This document shows positions 46,915-58,995 of a stretch of DNA of 64,000 bases, piece by piece. The position numbers and the translations under genes are program-made. Source of the stretch: Rhynchospora pubera. Lineage: Eukaryota > Streptophyta > Magnoliopsida > Poales > Cyperaceae. Numbering within the stretch: position 1 is the first letter of the stretch; each line of letters starts with the position of its first letter. The stretch lies in NCBI GenBank assembly GCA_028095005.1, contig CM051459.1, positions 20,136,699-20,200,698 of the forward strand, written 5' to 3'. The notes beneath the pieces are model-generated. The model was not told the DNA's origin. It ran no database searches and was given only the letters and a program-made list of their open reading frames with translations.

Positions 46915-49900
46915 TATTTGGGCGGGGCTCATAAGGATCATCTCCAAGATCCATCATTCCCGTCATCCCCAACGCGTTTTTTATTTTTGGAAATCATCCC
47001 ATCATCACTCTGGTCACGCGTTTTCTTTTTCTAGAAATCCAGCGTTCATCTCTTCCTCCCTCCGTCGCTCTGTTTCCCTTCCTCACACGTACGCTATTGT
47101 TAGAAAGTGTGCTAATTTTTATTTTATGCTAATTACCAATTAATTAACCAAGCAAACAAAGCACACACAAGGATCTAGTACATAAGCTATTCAATCACAC
47201 GAGAAAAGGGTTGGAAGTCTACCTCTCTTGGTATCGCAACCAAGAGGCTCGTTCCAACGGTTTGGTGTCGGTGGCGTGCTCTCCAAGAACCTCCACGCCG
47301 TGCGCCTCGAGTCCACTAAGGAATTAACCACCTCCTCAAACCAATTATGCTAGTAATTGGGAGAAGTGTGTCTAATTCCAAAGCTTTCCCTCTTCAAGTT
47401 AATTTTCCAATTAATTTAGTGGAAAAGCTTGCTCAACACATGAGCTAAGAGGTGGATAAGAGAAGAGAGAAAGAGAGGAAAAATTCTGAAAAATTTTCCT
47501 TCCTCTTTGGGAGTTTCGGCCAAGGGAGAGAGAGGAGAGAGAGGTGTGTGGAGGCTAGGGTTTGCTCCCAAAGAACACCCCTTTATATAGACCTCATACC
47601 CTAGCTCTCATCCAACTTTTGATGGATAAAAATGCCCCTCCCTAGCCGCACCTACCAACCCTTCAATTGGGTTGGGCCTCAAGTCTAGTTGAGCCCAATT
47701 CTCTTCTATTTAATTGCACCTTCCATTGGACATTAAATTAACTAATTAATTTAAAGGCCCAATTGCTCAAATAATTAAATGTGTTGATTATAATTAATTA
47801 TTAACTATTTAATAATTAATATGGAATTAGTCAATGCATTAAATTATTTCTATATGATCTATTTGACTTAATTAATCATAACGGTCCATAACGGTATACG
47901 ATTAATTAATCAACTTATCATATTTTGCAAAACCAATTGTTGCAAATAAACAATTTATGCACGTGTGGTTAAACACCTTATTATGTGTGACCCTTTGAGG
48001 ATTTATGCTATGTTGGACATGGAATTAAATCGCTATTTAATTCCAATAATCATAAGCGGTATCTAGCAACACGTTATGATTCCCAATTCACATAAATAGT
48101 GTACTGCTACAATATTTCAATCCTGCATGAGAGAATAATTAGTTTCTCTATTTTGATTCTTATGTCACACGATATCATCGTATAATCCAAGATAGGAACG
48201 TGTCATTCTTGCAGATTATACGTTTCTTGATCTAGAGATAATTGTATCAGTTGCTAGCAAACAATCTATCTCCATCAAGGGGCCCAAACAGATATCGTCA
48301 CTCACTAAGTGAATTAATGAGGGACATACGGTTTTCTTGATAATTAGCTTTTCCCCGCTGTTGAACCCTAAAATATTGTCCTAATTACCGGATGACGGTA
48401 CAAAATTTTTAGGCTACTATTGGCAATCGAATGGGGATCATGATTAATAAATAAATCTTCATACTAGCCTAAACATTATCCCAGATGAATCGGGAGGATA
48501 TATGCGCGAATATGACCATTAAAAATTTTAATGCCATGCCGAGCCAAGTAGTCCAAATTTCAATGACTATATTGGTGCTAATATTAATGTGAAAAAAAAA
48601 TCATGTTAACTTAGCATGCAATATAAGTTTCTTTGGATTCATGGAAAATTCAAGTTACATCCCGAGATACAAACAAAAGATAGTAGTATAACTTTATGTA
48701 TATTTATACATAAAATGTTCGGCTATGTACACCAGGTTGCGGCAAAAAAAAGAAGGGGATGAAAACATTGCATCAAGATTCGTGCAACACTCACGGATCA
48801 GATTAAATAAAGAGAAGGATCAACCATTTTTCTATTTGCCGAAATATGTCGGCCCATGTACAATTACAAAAAAGGAAACCCATCCCGATAAAAAAAAGAA
48901 GAGGATGTGTACGGCCCGCACATCATATCAGCCCAAACAAACTCATATCTTCCGTTCCTGCCTGTTACGCTCGCCATGACACCAGGAGCTTCCTCTTCTG
49001 ACGAACGCCATGACGCAGGAGATGGGCCCTCTCTCTCAAACGTCTGTTGAAAAACGAAATCATGTAATGATGACAGGGAATAGAATCTCGCTGTCTCCTT
49101 TCCTTCTCGCGTTATGACTGCACTGTCTCCTCTTTCGTCTGCTCAAGCACGCGCCAGACAAACCCCCTTCAATTCCACCCCTCTCTCTGCCAGGCCATGA
49201 TGACTAAGCATTCAATTGCAAGAAGAGGGAATCCCAACGCCAATAGATAAGACCAGTTCCCTTCTCTCCAGTGGATTCGAGGTAGAGGTGGCCCAATTGC
49301 ATAAGACCTGTAAAATCAAGAGTTGCTAAATTGGGTGAAATAAAGCGAAATTGATTTGATTGCATAATCAAACAATGCTAAGGAAGCTTCAATGAAGGAC
49401 TGTGATTCATCAATTGTGGAAATTAACGAAACAAAACCATGGCATCATGAACACAGCAATGATTAAACCCAAATATCAAATTCCAGAATTCAATGGAAGT
49501 GACGATAAACATAGCACTCAAGTCACATGAGTATGAGAAGCAGTAAATTAGTCAAAACAGAGAGATTGGCAAGAAGGACATATAAGAGAACATGTAATTG
49601 GCTAAGTTGAACTATTATCTTCTGTCCAGTTTTGCTATCATAAAAAAAAGGGGTTCCCAAAGGTGCAGAGAAATTCAAGTAAAAAAGTGAAGTAAATTGA
49701 GAACTGTAGGTTGGTGTTTATTTCTGTTAGAAACAGCAAATGGAGAGGAGTAATGGATGGGGCATAATTAAGCAGGTAACAGTAAAGAAGGGATAATGAT
49801 TTGGGAGCAAGCCATTCTCTACGAGTACAGTGAGGCTCTGTGTAAAGGGATGAGAAGACATCAGGGGCAAAACTGTCCATTTCTTTTAAGAGGTTGATTA

Positions 49901-49933
49901 TTGGTGCCATCTACAGCAGCTCCCCCTTTCTCC

Positions 49934-49944
49934 TATAAAAGGGC
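49934..49944 (+). promoter_or_regulatory. Candidate LTR promoter (TATA box) in the nested insertion
   Basis: The sequence ctataaaaggg is followed about 30 bases later by a CA-rich possible start region, and about 270 bases later by a T-rich stretch (50215-50270) that could end transcripts. This gives the insertion a plus-strand reading direction. Inferred from motif only. Confidence 0.4.
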
Positions 49945-52895
49945 ATTAGATGGCCATGCAGAAACCAAGCTCTCACCACCTAAAAAAAAAACCATAACGC
50001 ATATACACATGCTGTGAGCATCAAGTCATCAAAGAGAGGAAGCCAAACCATCTTCAAGCAACTGACCAGAGAGCATTGAATTAGGATAGCTACTTACTAA
50101 GAAAAAAAAAACAAAAAAAAAGAGTGTGTGTTAGAAGTAGTTTCATATTTGCAGCAACGTTAGGGATTGTGTAATCTACTCTTTTGTGTAAACTGCTTTG
50201 ATAAGTAAGAAGGTTATTTCTTCTTCCTTTGCAACTTTCATTGTTATTTCAATATTTTCTGGTTTCATGCACACATAGCAAAAATGTAAGGAATAACTAA
50301 TAAAACGTTTATGTAAATATGTACATAAATGCATTTAGTTAACTCAAATATCTAGTAAACAATGATTAAGCATTCAATTAACACTCATATTTTATATTCT
50401 GTACTCATGTAAGCTAAAGAAAAAAAATCAAAAAAATCAAATTTGCATTAGTTAAGCCATGAAGCTAAAATAGGTCATGTTTAATAACTAAATATGCATA
50501 TTGGATTCTAAGCAAAATATCATGTAAAACATAACAAAAAATGGACACAGCAAGGACAGCAGGGATTATGGACAGCAGGTTTCTTTCTAAAAAAAAGAGG
50601 ACAGCAGGTTAAAAAAAAAATAAAGGACAGCAGGTTTCTTTGGAGTTCATGGAGTACTGCACACCTCACCTCGCCAATGCATTGAAGAAGGAGACCACCA
50701 CTTCAACCTAGGAGAAGTTGTGCAATGGAGGTTCACTCGTGTTAACTTGATAGCTCGCTATTTCCCATATGCAAACTGTCAAGTTCATATATCTCTATTC
50801 TTTTCCTAAGAGATGCAAAGATGCCTCATCATCACCACCACTGCCTCAACTATGCCAAGGAGGAGTTATGCATTAGAGGCTCTCTTATGTTGGGTTAATG
50901 GCTTGTTATATTCCAAAAACAAGTTATTACACCCTTACACGTTCCCTTTTCAACTGATGTAGGGAGGTCTCACCACAACCACTATGGTCAGACCCAAACC
51001 CAGGAGAAGCCTCATGCCGTTATGGTCTTGAGGAGCGATTAAGGTGTCACTTGCATTCAGGAGTATGCCAACATGCTCCCCAGTGCCCCATCAAACCCTC
51101 AATGTTGACAGGAAGTGTTAGTAATCAAGGGAAGGCCAGCCGATAGCTTATCGCCATAGCCAAGTTAAAATTGAGGAGTAACTCTTGTACAGAGGCACTG
51201 GGCTGCCAAATTGACGATGCAAATACCTCCCTGCAGATATCACCAGGCTCAAAGATGTCTCACCTGACTCTCACCATGGCCAGACGACTGCATCAGCCGA
51301 CCCATCGCCATGACATATCCTGGCTGAGGCGAAACACCATGCCGGAGGAGCCCGACAACCAAATTGAAACTACACCAGGCTTCACGACTCCTCCACGATG
51401 CTCTTAGGCTGACCAATTTGGTTCAAGAACCACCAGAGGCCTCGAACTGCCATCAAGCCTCACTAAACCCTAGCCGATTAGGGAGGAGATGATTACAACG
51501 TAGAAGACAGAGATGAGCGCGATTGATGGACCCCACAACGTCAAGAGAGCTTGACGATCTCTTACGGCCCTACATCGATGATTGACAGCAACCCAGTGGA
51601 GTCAATCGCGCAGCCATGGCGGTTTCTCCATCGACGGTTCGACGGAAGGAAAAAGAAGAAAGGAGAGAAGAAGGGATTCATTTACCTGACCTATGTGGAC
51701 ATGGCTCAACAAGTAACGGCCAAAGCCATAGCAACTGACAGTGGGACCCACGGGCGAAAACGTTAACAATTCCATGAAATACCGGGAGTACGGAAGGAAC
51801 AGACCAGTTTTAAATAAACCATCCCAAATTTTGTGATACTTTGTGACACTTTTTGTGTGGCGAGTCAACACGGTGTAATAACCCACTGACAACCAATCTG
51901 AACGCGCCATGTGTTCCCTCTCTCATAGCCGATGTCGCTACTGACCTCTCTTCTCTCCGTTGATGTGGACCAACCAGAACTTGCCACGTGTCAACCTAGC
52001 TGATGTGGCATCATTTCATTGCTGGAAACTTCAAAAATCCGTAGAAATTCAACCGTAACTCAGAAAAATCCAAACTAAATTTCTACGGATCCAGAAAAAT
52101 ATGGAGAATACATTCATGCCAAAACCACAACCAAAATCCAAACAGAATATTTTAAATCCATATTCCAAGTTCAGGCCAATCACAAATTACCACCTCAGCC
52201 TTATATTTATTTAAAAATCCAGCAACCTTTAAAAATTCATGAAAAATCACAGGAGGTTCAGAAAAATATGAGGAAAAATCCTGGAAGCTCAGAAAAATAA
52301 GGGGAGTCTGTTTGGCTAATCATCACCGCTATAAAACTCTACCAAATATACCCCCTACCATTATTCTTATTGGAATACCATGGATATAAGCCGTTTCGGC
52401 AAAAACTCAAAGGCTCATAGCGAGAAGGCATGGATAATATTTCTAAAAGTCATATTGGCACACTAGCACGACCGAGTCTAGTGCTTCATTCATGACTCAA
52501 GAAAAACTCATCTCAACCCAAGTGATCAAAACCACCAGACGGTCATCGTCATGACGGGCGTGGATCAAAATGAAGACACTAAGTACTGTTGCTAACAAAC
52601 AAGAGTACTGGTGAAGTATCAAGCTCAATGATCTGGTTAAAGTGAGACCCACTAGCCTCAGAATGATGGATAGTGAGATCTATCACGGTGTCACGGGACT
52701 CTATCAAGAGACCCGAAATAATATGCAAATCAGGCGAAGACCAAATCAATATTCAAAAGATTCCAAAGAGGAGGCACATTACACCGCAAGATATTATCGG
52801 TGAAGAATATGGATCTACCACATACGAGCAGAACTTTTTGCAGTCTGAGAAAAGCTCACAATGTTGTCCCAAGCCTGCTGAGACGATGGAAGCCA

Positions 52896-53182
52896 CGATT
52901 ATCAAAGGCACCCGCTCTCTCGAGAAGGCAGGAGGTCCTATCTTGAGTGTATGCAATCTACCCGCCAGAGATAACATCTGCCGACACTGCCGACACAGGC
53001 ACACAGCATTATGAGCCTATCAAAGAAATGCAAACATTGTCACTATGGACAAACTCCACATCATCATACCCGTACCTTGGGGAAAGATCACACTTTATTT
53101 CAGGAGTCTACGATTATCCAAGGCACCCGCTCTCTCGAGAAGGCAGGAGGTCCTAACTTGAGTATTTGCAATCTAACCGCCA
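52896..53182 (+). repeat. Direct repeat of 73 bp inside the nested insertion
   Basis: Copies at 52896-52968 and 53110-53182 share ggcacccgctctctcgagaa and what follows, with about six differences. A shorter tandem of cctcattcagaaaccttcaa lies at about 53303-53345. Confidence 0.75.
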
Positions 53183-54734
53183 AGGATATATCGAGGCCAA
53201 TACTGTTGCTGTAAACGACTCCCTCAAATTATATTATTAAAGACCTTATCCCACATCACACCACTATATCAGATGGATCCATAATCCTTACCCAAATAAT
53301 ATCCTCATTCAGAAACCTTCAATATCCTCATTCAGAAACCTTCAACATGTTCCTTAGTCACATTACTTATGCCTCAAACAGCTCAGTAATGCCTCATTCA
53401 GAAACCGACTCGGGTCGCACCCGCGCGCATAAGATTTTAACGCCCATAAACCCAGGGGTCCGGCGTCTTTAACATCCACAAGCCCAGGGGCCTGATGTCA
53501 ACTTCAAAAAAAAAAGAGAAGAAAACAACCTCAAGCACCGCATCAACCAAATTTAACGATCTGATCAGGAATCAGATGTCACTTTCAGATAACCTCGACA
53601 AAGATCAACAGGAAGTCTAAGAAACCCGTTTCGGGAAGTCCATGCCTTATAAAAACAAAAATACAAACCATAAGAGCCTAAATTTTGATTCCGCACATTA
53701 CAAAGAGAACTCGGAAAACGAGAAGATTACAAGCGTCCAGCTACGGCAGTCAACTGAAACCTCTACAAGCTAAGAACTCCAAAGACTGCTGTCCCCTGCA
53801 ATCCAAAGTCCACAAAAAAAAATATAATAATATGATATATTAATATTGCATTATAGTAGTAATATTAATAAAAAACAAAAAAAAAACAAAAAAATATATA
53901 AATGCATGATAGGACCGCTAATTGTATATTTACAATTCCCTAACAGCTCACGACACACAATCCTTTGATTTTCCCGATCTAGAGGTGCTCCTGACCATGT
54001 CGGAGGTAATTAACAGTAGGGGCTTGCGCCTACTGGAAAGAAAGGACCCCTTAAAATAATAAACCCTCGTGAGAACTCAAGACCGTACAGGTACCGCGCT
54101 TCGGGGTGGTATCGGTATCGGCCTCTTGAGGCTCGCGAGGGGTATCTGATCCGCATTCTTTTTTGCCCCTCAATCCGAGACCGGATTTTCCTCTGTTGAT
54201 CCGAGGGCCGTGAAAAAGTGCGAGACACCCGCACAATTCAAGAATACTTAAATCAAGTCCGTATAGCAGCCTTTATCAGGAATCAGCGGTAGACATGATT
54301 TATAGCATCTATCCTCATGTGGAAAAGATAATCATCTCAAACTTAGAACCAAAATCATAACGAAATAAATAATGACACGTAACACAATCCATATATTTAT
54401 TTCGTGGGGTCCAGTCCTGTACTATGTTCTATAACATATACATATGCAATTAAGTTGGTTACTCTTAACCTATGATTTATAGAACTTAATCATCACTTAA
54501 TCTGCATACTAATCTTATTGATAACTAATGTTCTCTGTTAATTATCAAGATTATGGACTTTTAGATTTATCGTTGTCATTTACTACTAAATGAATAACAG
54601 TGATCTATAATTCAGATCCTCAACCTGAATGAACTGTCAACGATTAAATCAAAGAACAAATGATCTGAAATCATCAATAACATAAACTATAGAAGTAGCC
54701 TAATAAGATTGGCTTCTTGGACATATCTCTAACA

Positions 54735-54746
54735 ATCTCCCACTTG
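54735..54746 (-). other. Polypurine tract of the Angela element
   Basis: On the minus strand ccaagtgggagat directly precedes the 3' LTR. It is the plus-strand DNA primer site for reverse transcription and is typical of BARE/Angela elements. Confidence 0.85.
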
Positions 54747-54849
54747 GCCTAGAGTCAATCAATGGTGACTTCTAGCAAGTGCATAGTACTCAATGTAATA
54801 TCCAAAATATACATGTCTCATACTAAAGCCTAGTAATAAAAGATACAAC

Positions 54850-57800
54850 TCAAAGCCACTCAGGCATACGCCTAATCCCCATGGATGCTACATGCAACTC
54901 ATGTGCGGCTCGAGATAAAGGCTTTGTCAGAGGGTCCGCTGTGTTCGCGGCACCGTCCACCTTCTTGACCTTGACCCATCCATCATTGATCAACTGACGG
55001 ATGAGATGGAATCGTCGTAGAATGTGCCTAGTCTTCTGGTGAGACCTAGGCTCCTTGGACTGAGCTATGGCTCCCGTGTTGTCGCAGTAGATATCCACTG
55101 GACTTGAGATGCTTGGAACCACCTCTAGCTCGGTCAAGAACTCCTTGATCCATACACCTTCTTTCGCTGCTTCACCAGCCGCTAAGTATTCTGCTTCGGT
55201 GACGGAATCGGCCGTAGTATCTTGCTTGGAACTCTTCCAACTTACGGCACCACCATTGAGCAGAAATACGAAGCCGGACTGTGATTTTGAGTCATCTCGA
55301 TCGGTTTGGAAACTAGCATCGGTGTAACCACTTACAACGAGCTCTTGGTCTCCACCATATACGAGAATGCTATCCTTTGTTCTCTTGAGATATTTGAGGA
55401 TATTCTTGACTGCAGTCCAATGTGCCATGCCGGGATTGGCTTGGAATCGACTAGTCACGCTAATCGGATGTGCCACATCGGGACGAGTGCATAGCATGGC
55501 ATACATAATCGATCCGACCACAGATGGATACTGGAATTTCTTCATGTATTCACGATCTGTATCATTGGTCGGACTTTGAGACTTGCTCAAGAAAATGCCA
55601 TGTGACATAGGCAAGAATCCCTTTTTGGAATTTGCCATGTTGTGTTTGTTCAACACTTTGTCAATATATGCATCTTGGCTCAAGCCTAACATCCTTCTCG
55701 ATCTATCTCTATAGATCTTGATTCCTAGGATATAGGCGGCTTCGCCCAAATCTTTCATTGAGAACACCTTCTTCAATGAATCCTTAACTGCATTCAACTC
55801 GGGGATATCATTCCCGATCAAGAGGATATCATCAACATATAGAACAAGAAACACAACCACGCTCCCACTGATCCTCTTGTAAACACAAGGTTCCTTTTCG
55901 CTTTGGACGAAGTTCAATTTCTTGACTTCTTCATCAAAGCGTTTGTTCCAACTCCTTGATGCTTGCTTCAATCCATAAATGGACCTTTGAAGTTTGCATA
56001 CCTTGTTAGCATTCTTTGGATCCACAAAACACTCGGGTTGTGTCATATACACATCCTCTTCCAAATTTCCATTTAGGAAGGCGGTTTTGACATCCATTTG
56101 CCATATTTCATAATCATAAAATGCGGTAATTGCTAGCATGATCCGAATGGACTTGAACATGACGACGGGCGAGAATGTTTCTTCATAGTCAATACCATGA
56201 ACTTGTTTGTAACCTTTCGCTACGTGTCGTGCTTTGTAAATGGTCAAGTTGCCATCCATGTCGACCTTTCTTTTAAAGATCCATTTGTTCTCAACGGGTT
56301 TTACTCCGTTGGGAAGATCAACCAAGGTCCATACCTTGTTGTCATACATGGATTGCATTTCGGATTCCATGGCCTTAAGCCATTCCTTGGAGTCTGGTTT
56401 TCTTTTCATGTCATCAATGGTCAAAGGCTCATCGTTCTCCATGACGAGAACGTCGTGAAAACCTAAATATCTTATAGGTGGACGACTTGGCCTCGCCGAT
56501 CTTCGTAGGGTAGATGCTTGAGGTTCTTGAACTTGCTCCACAACGGTTTGTGGGCTTTGTTCTTGAACTTCAAGTATAGGTGCGTCCTCAACACTATCGA
56601 CACGCGACATGTTTGAGTATTCATTTGAGGGAGCTTGTTCTTGAACCTCTTCTTCCACAACAACTTGAGGAATGGGTTCGGCTACAATCTCGTTCGGTGC
56701 AACCTCATTTGGCACTATATTTGGAACAACCACATTACCTACTTGAGGTATGTTTTGTTGTTGTGGTTCTTGAATTTCTTCAATAACCACGTTGCTCCCA
56801 CTACTTCTTCTTGAGATAAACTCCTTTTCCAAGAATTCTGCATGTCGTGCAACAACTATCTTGTTCTCGACACGGTTATAGAAGTAGTAACCCTTCGTTT
56901 CCTTAGGGTATCCTACGAAATGACATTTGTCCGATTTGGGTCCAAGCTTATCGCTCACTAGCCTTTTCACATAAGCTTCACAATCCCAAATCTTGAGAAA
57001 CATCATGCTAGGTTTCGAACCAAACCATAGCTCATAGGGTGTTTTCTCAACGGACTTTGATGGAACACGGTTCAAAGTAAAAGCTGCGGTTTCAATTGCA
57101 TAACCCCAAAAAGACATAGGCAAATCAGTTTGGCTCATCATCGATCGAACCATGTCTAGCAAAGTTCGATTCCTCCTTTTGGACACACCATTCCATTGTG
57201 GTGTTCCTGGTGGAGTGAGTTGTGGAATGATTCCACACTCCTTTAGATAATCGCCAAATTCATGGCTCAAGTACTCACCACCTCTATCGGATCGTAAGGC
57301 CTTGATCTTTCGATCAAGTTGGTTCTCAACTTCACTCTTAAACTCTTTGAACTTGTCAAAGGTTTCAGATTTATGACGCATCAAGTAGATATACCCGTAT
57401 CTACTATAATCGTCAGTGAACGTGACGAAGTATGAGAAACCTCCACGTGCACAAATGCTCATAGGTCCACATACATCGGTATGTATGAGATCTAACAATC
57501 CATTTGCCCTTATCCCTTTGTTGGGGAAAGGCGCTTTGGTCATTTTACCCATCAAACAAGATTCGCAAGTGTCAATTGGCTCGAAAGCGAATTGATCCAA
57601 GAGACCAACGGATTGTAGTCTCTTGATGCGTTTCTCGTTGATATGACCTAAGCGGCAATGCCACATTAAAGTCGCATTCTCATGTGAAACCTTACGTTTC
57701 CTTTTGTCATTTTCAACACTCAAAACAAATCCATTCGAATCAAGCACATAAAGACCATTCAATAAATGTGCATCACAAAAACGAACTTCATTACGAAACA

Positions 57801-58995
57801 AAGTCAAGCACTTGTTCTTTATTACAACATCATAACCATCCAAATCCAAACAAGAAACGGATACAATGTTTCGAGTGATACATGGAACTATAAAAACATC
57901 CTTGAGTTCCAACACAAAACCAGAAGGCAAAGTTAATTCCACGCTCCCAACGGCCATAGCGGAGACGCACGTGCCGTTACCGACGCGGAGTTGAACTTCG
58001 CCTTTCTCGAGCCACCTTCTATTCTTTAGGACCTGCACATTTCGACAAATGTGAGCACACGAACCAGTATCGAATACCCAATCTGTGTGAGAAGTAGCGA
58101 GAAGGGTTTCGATGACAAATATACCTGAGGTAGAAGGTTGGACAGTTCCCGCCTTCTTGTCAGCTAGGTACCTTGGGCAGTTTCTCTTCCAATGGCCCTT
58201 GTTGCTACAGTAGTAGAAAACGGTCTCGGAAGTGGCCGGGTTCTTCTTCTTCTTAGAACCCACGGGAGCACCCTTGGCCGGACCTTGGGGCGTCACCGGG
58301 CCTTTGCCTTTGCCTTTGCGGCCACGCTTTCTTATCTTCTTGCTCTTTCCACTCACCGCAAGAACATCCTTTGGGCCCTTCTCTTTCTTTAGACTCTCCT
58401 CCGTCTCAATGAGCATGTTTTGGATGTCATCCATGCTCTTGTCCATGCCGTTCATCCGGTAGTTCACAACGAAACCGGTGAAGCTTGGAGGGAGAGAATT
58501 GAGAATGAAGTCTTGAATCGCCCCCGAGGGGAAGGGCGTATCAAGCTTCTCAAGCTGCCGAAACAACCCCGCCATCTTCATGACGTGTGGCCCGACATCA
58601 TGACCTTCGGCCAAGCGAGTGTTGGCGACGGCCTTGATGAGACGGGCCCTTTCGGTGCGGGCCTTAGTTTGGAACATGTTGGATAGGCGAGTGATCATAG
58701 CGAACACTCCATAGCCACTATCCATGAACTCCTTTTGGAGTTCCGATTCCATTGTTGCCACCATCACGACGGACATCTCCATGTCCTCGTTTTCATGCTT
58801 CGCAAAGGCATCCTTTTCCTCTTGGGTAGCGGTTGCCTTTGGAGCCGATGGCATGGGAGTGGTGAGGAGATACTCTCTTTTCTCATACCTAAAGGCAAGC
58901 CTTAGGTTGCGATGCCAATCTAAAAAATTGGCACCGTTAAAAGCGAGTTTCTCTCTCTCAAGAAGAGAACGTAGCGTAAAAGATGAGGAAGACAT
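54850..58995 (-). CDS. Gag-Pol polyprotein of an Angela-type Ty1-copia element, 1381 aa
   Basis: One open frame without stops or frameshifts. Order: Gag (about 1-250); zinc knuckle (260-273); aspartic protease with DTG at 309-311; integrase zinc finger (His446, His451 and two Cys about 20 residues on); integrase core (first Asp near 507, Asp570); reverse transcriptase with QMDVKTAFLNG and YVDD (about 1052-1055); RNase H (YTDASF, TEAEY); and C-terminus SMGIRRMPEWL. This order (integrase before RT) defines Ty1-copia. Two core positions differ from the family pattern: residue 260, where the first knuckle Cys is expected, is Phe (58216-58218), and residue 606, 35 residues after Asp570 where the catalytic Glu is expected, is Lys (57178-57180). 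The copy looks translatable but is probably integration-defective by itself. Confidence 0.95.
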   Translation of the reverse strand: MSSSSFTLRSLLEREKLAFNGANFLDWHRNLRLAFRYEKREYLLTTPMPSAPKATATQEEKDAFAKHENEDMEMSVVMVATMESELQKEFMDSGYGVFAMITRLSNMFQTKARTERARLIKAVANTRLAEGHDVGPHVMKMAGLFRQLEKLDTPFPSGAIQDFILNSLPPSFTGFVVNYRMNGMDKSMDDIQNMLIETEESLKKEKGPKDVLAVSGKSKKIRKRGRKGKGKGPVTPQGPAKGAPVGSKKKKNPATSETVFYYCSNKGHWKRNCPRYLADKKAGTVQPSTSGIFVIETLLATSHTDWVFDTGSCAHICRNVQVLKNRRWLEKGEVQLRVGNGTCVSAMAVGSVELTLPSGFVLELKDVFIVPCITRNIVSVSCLDLDGYDVVIKNKCLTLFRNEVRFCDAHLLNGLYVLDSNGFVLSVENDKRKRKVSHENATLMWHCRLGHINEKRIKRLQSVGLLDQFAFEPIDTCESCLMGKMTKAPFPNKGIRANGLLDLIHTDVCGPMSICARGGFSYFVTFTDDYSRYGYIYLMRHKSETFDKFKEFKSEVENQLDRKIKALRSDRGGEYLSHEFGDYLKECGIIPQLTPPGTPQWNGVSKRRNRTLLDMVRSMMSQTDLPMSFWGYAIETAAFTLNRVPSKSVEKTPYELWFGSKPSMMFLKIWDCEAYVKRLVSDKLGPKSDKCHFVGYPKETKGYYFYNRVENKIVVARHAEFLEKEFISRRSSGSNVVIEEIQEPQQQNIPQVGNVVVPNIVPNEVAPNEIVAEPIPQVVVEEEVQEQAPSNEYSNMSRVDSVEDAPILEVQEQSPQTVVEQVQEPQASTLRRSARPSRPPIRYLGFHDVLVMENDEPLTIDDMKRKPDSKEWLKAMESEMQSMYDNKVWTLVDLPNGVKPVENKWIFKRKVDMDGNLTIYKARHVAKGYKQVHGIDYEETFSPVVMFKSIRIMLAITAFYDYEIWQMDVKTAFLNGNLEEDVYMTQPECFVDPKNANKVCKLQRSIYGLKQASRSWNKRFDEEVKKLNFVQSEKEPCVYKRISGSVVVFLVLYVDDILLIGNDIPELNAVKDSLKKVFSMKDLGEAAYILGIKIYRDRSRRMLGLSQDAYIDKVLNKHNMANSKKGFLPMSHGIFLSKSQSPTNDTDREYMKKFQYPSVVGSIMYAMLCTRPDVAHPISVTSRFQANPGMAHWTAVKNILKYLKRTKDSILVYGGDQELVVSGYTDASFQTDRDDSKSQSGFVFLLNGGAVSWKSSKQDTTADSVTEAEYLAAGEAAKEGVWIKEFLTELEVVPSISSPVDIYCDNTGAIAQSKEPRSHQKTRHILRRFHLIRQLINDGWVKVKKVDGAANTADPLTKPLSRAAHELHVASMGIRRMPEWL

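Larger units (their letters stand above)
48359..54227 (+). mobile_element. 5869-bp TG...CA insertion without coding sequence (giant solo LTR or non-autonomous LTR element)
   Basis: The boundaries are exact because the host LTR has an uninterrupted twin. Left end tgttgaaccc, right end gcgagaca, TSD cccgc (48354-48358 and 54228-54232). TG...CA ends plus a 5-bp TSD indicate LTR-retrotransposon integration. I find no second copy of either end inside, no primer site and no gag or pol. A ctataaaaggg promoter-like site lies at 49934-49944. Near 53440-53500 phrases such as cccaggggtccggcgtc recall Tat/Ogre-type Ty3 LTRs, which can reach several kb. A solo LTR of that group is the favoured reading; a non-autonomous large element is the alternative. 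Confidence 0.7.
47098..54734 (-). repeat. 3' LTR of the Angela element, split in two
   Basis: Parts 47098-48358 and 54233-54734 add up to 1763 bases, exactly the length of the other LTR. Plus-strand ends are tgttagaaag and ctctaaca. The break lies after ccccgc and is repaired precisely when the insert 48359-54227 plus one cccgc copy is removed. Confidence 0.95.

Noticed and set aside
54010..54236. Overlapping minus-strand frames at the end of the nested insertion
   Set aside because: They cross the exact insertion boundary at 54227 and have no similarity to Gag or Pol; chance frames in a GC-richer LTR end.
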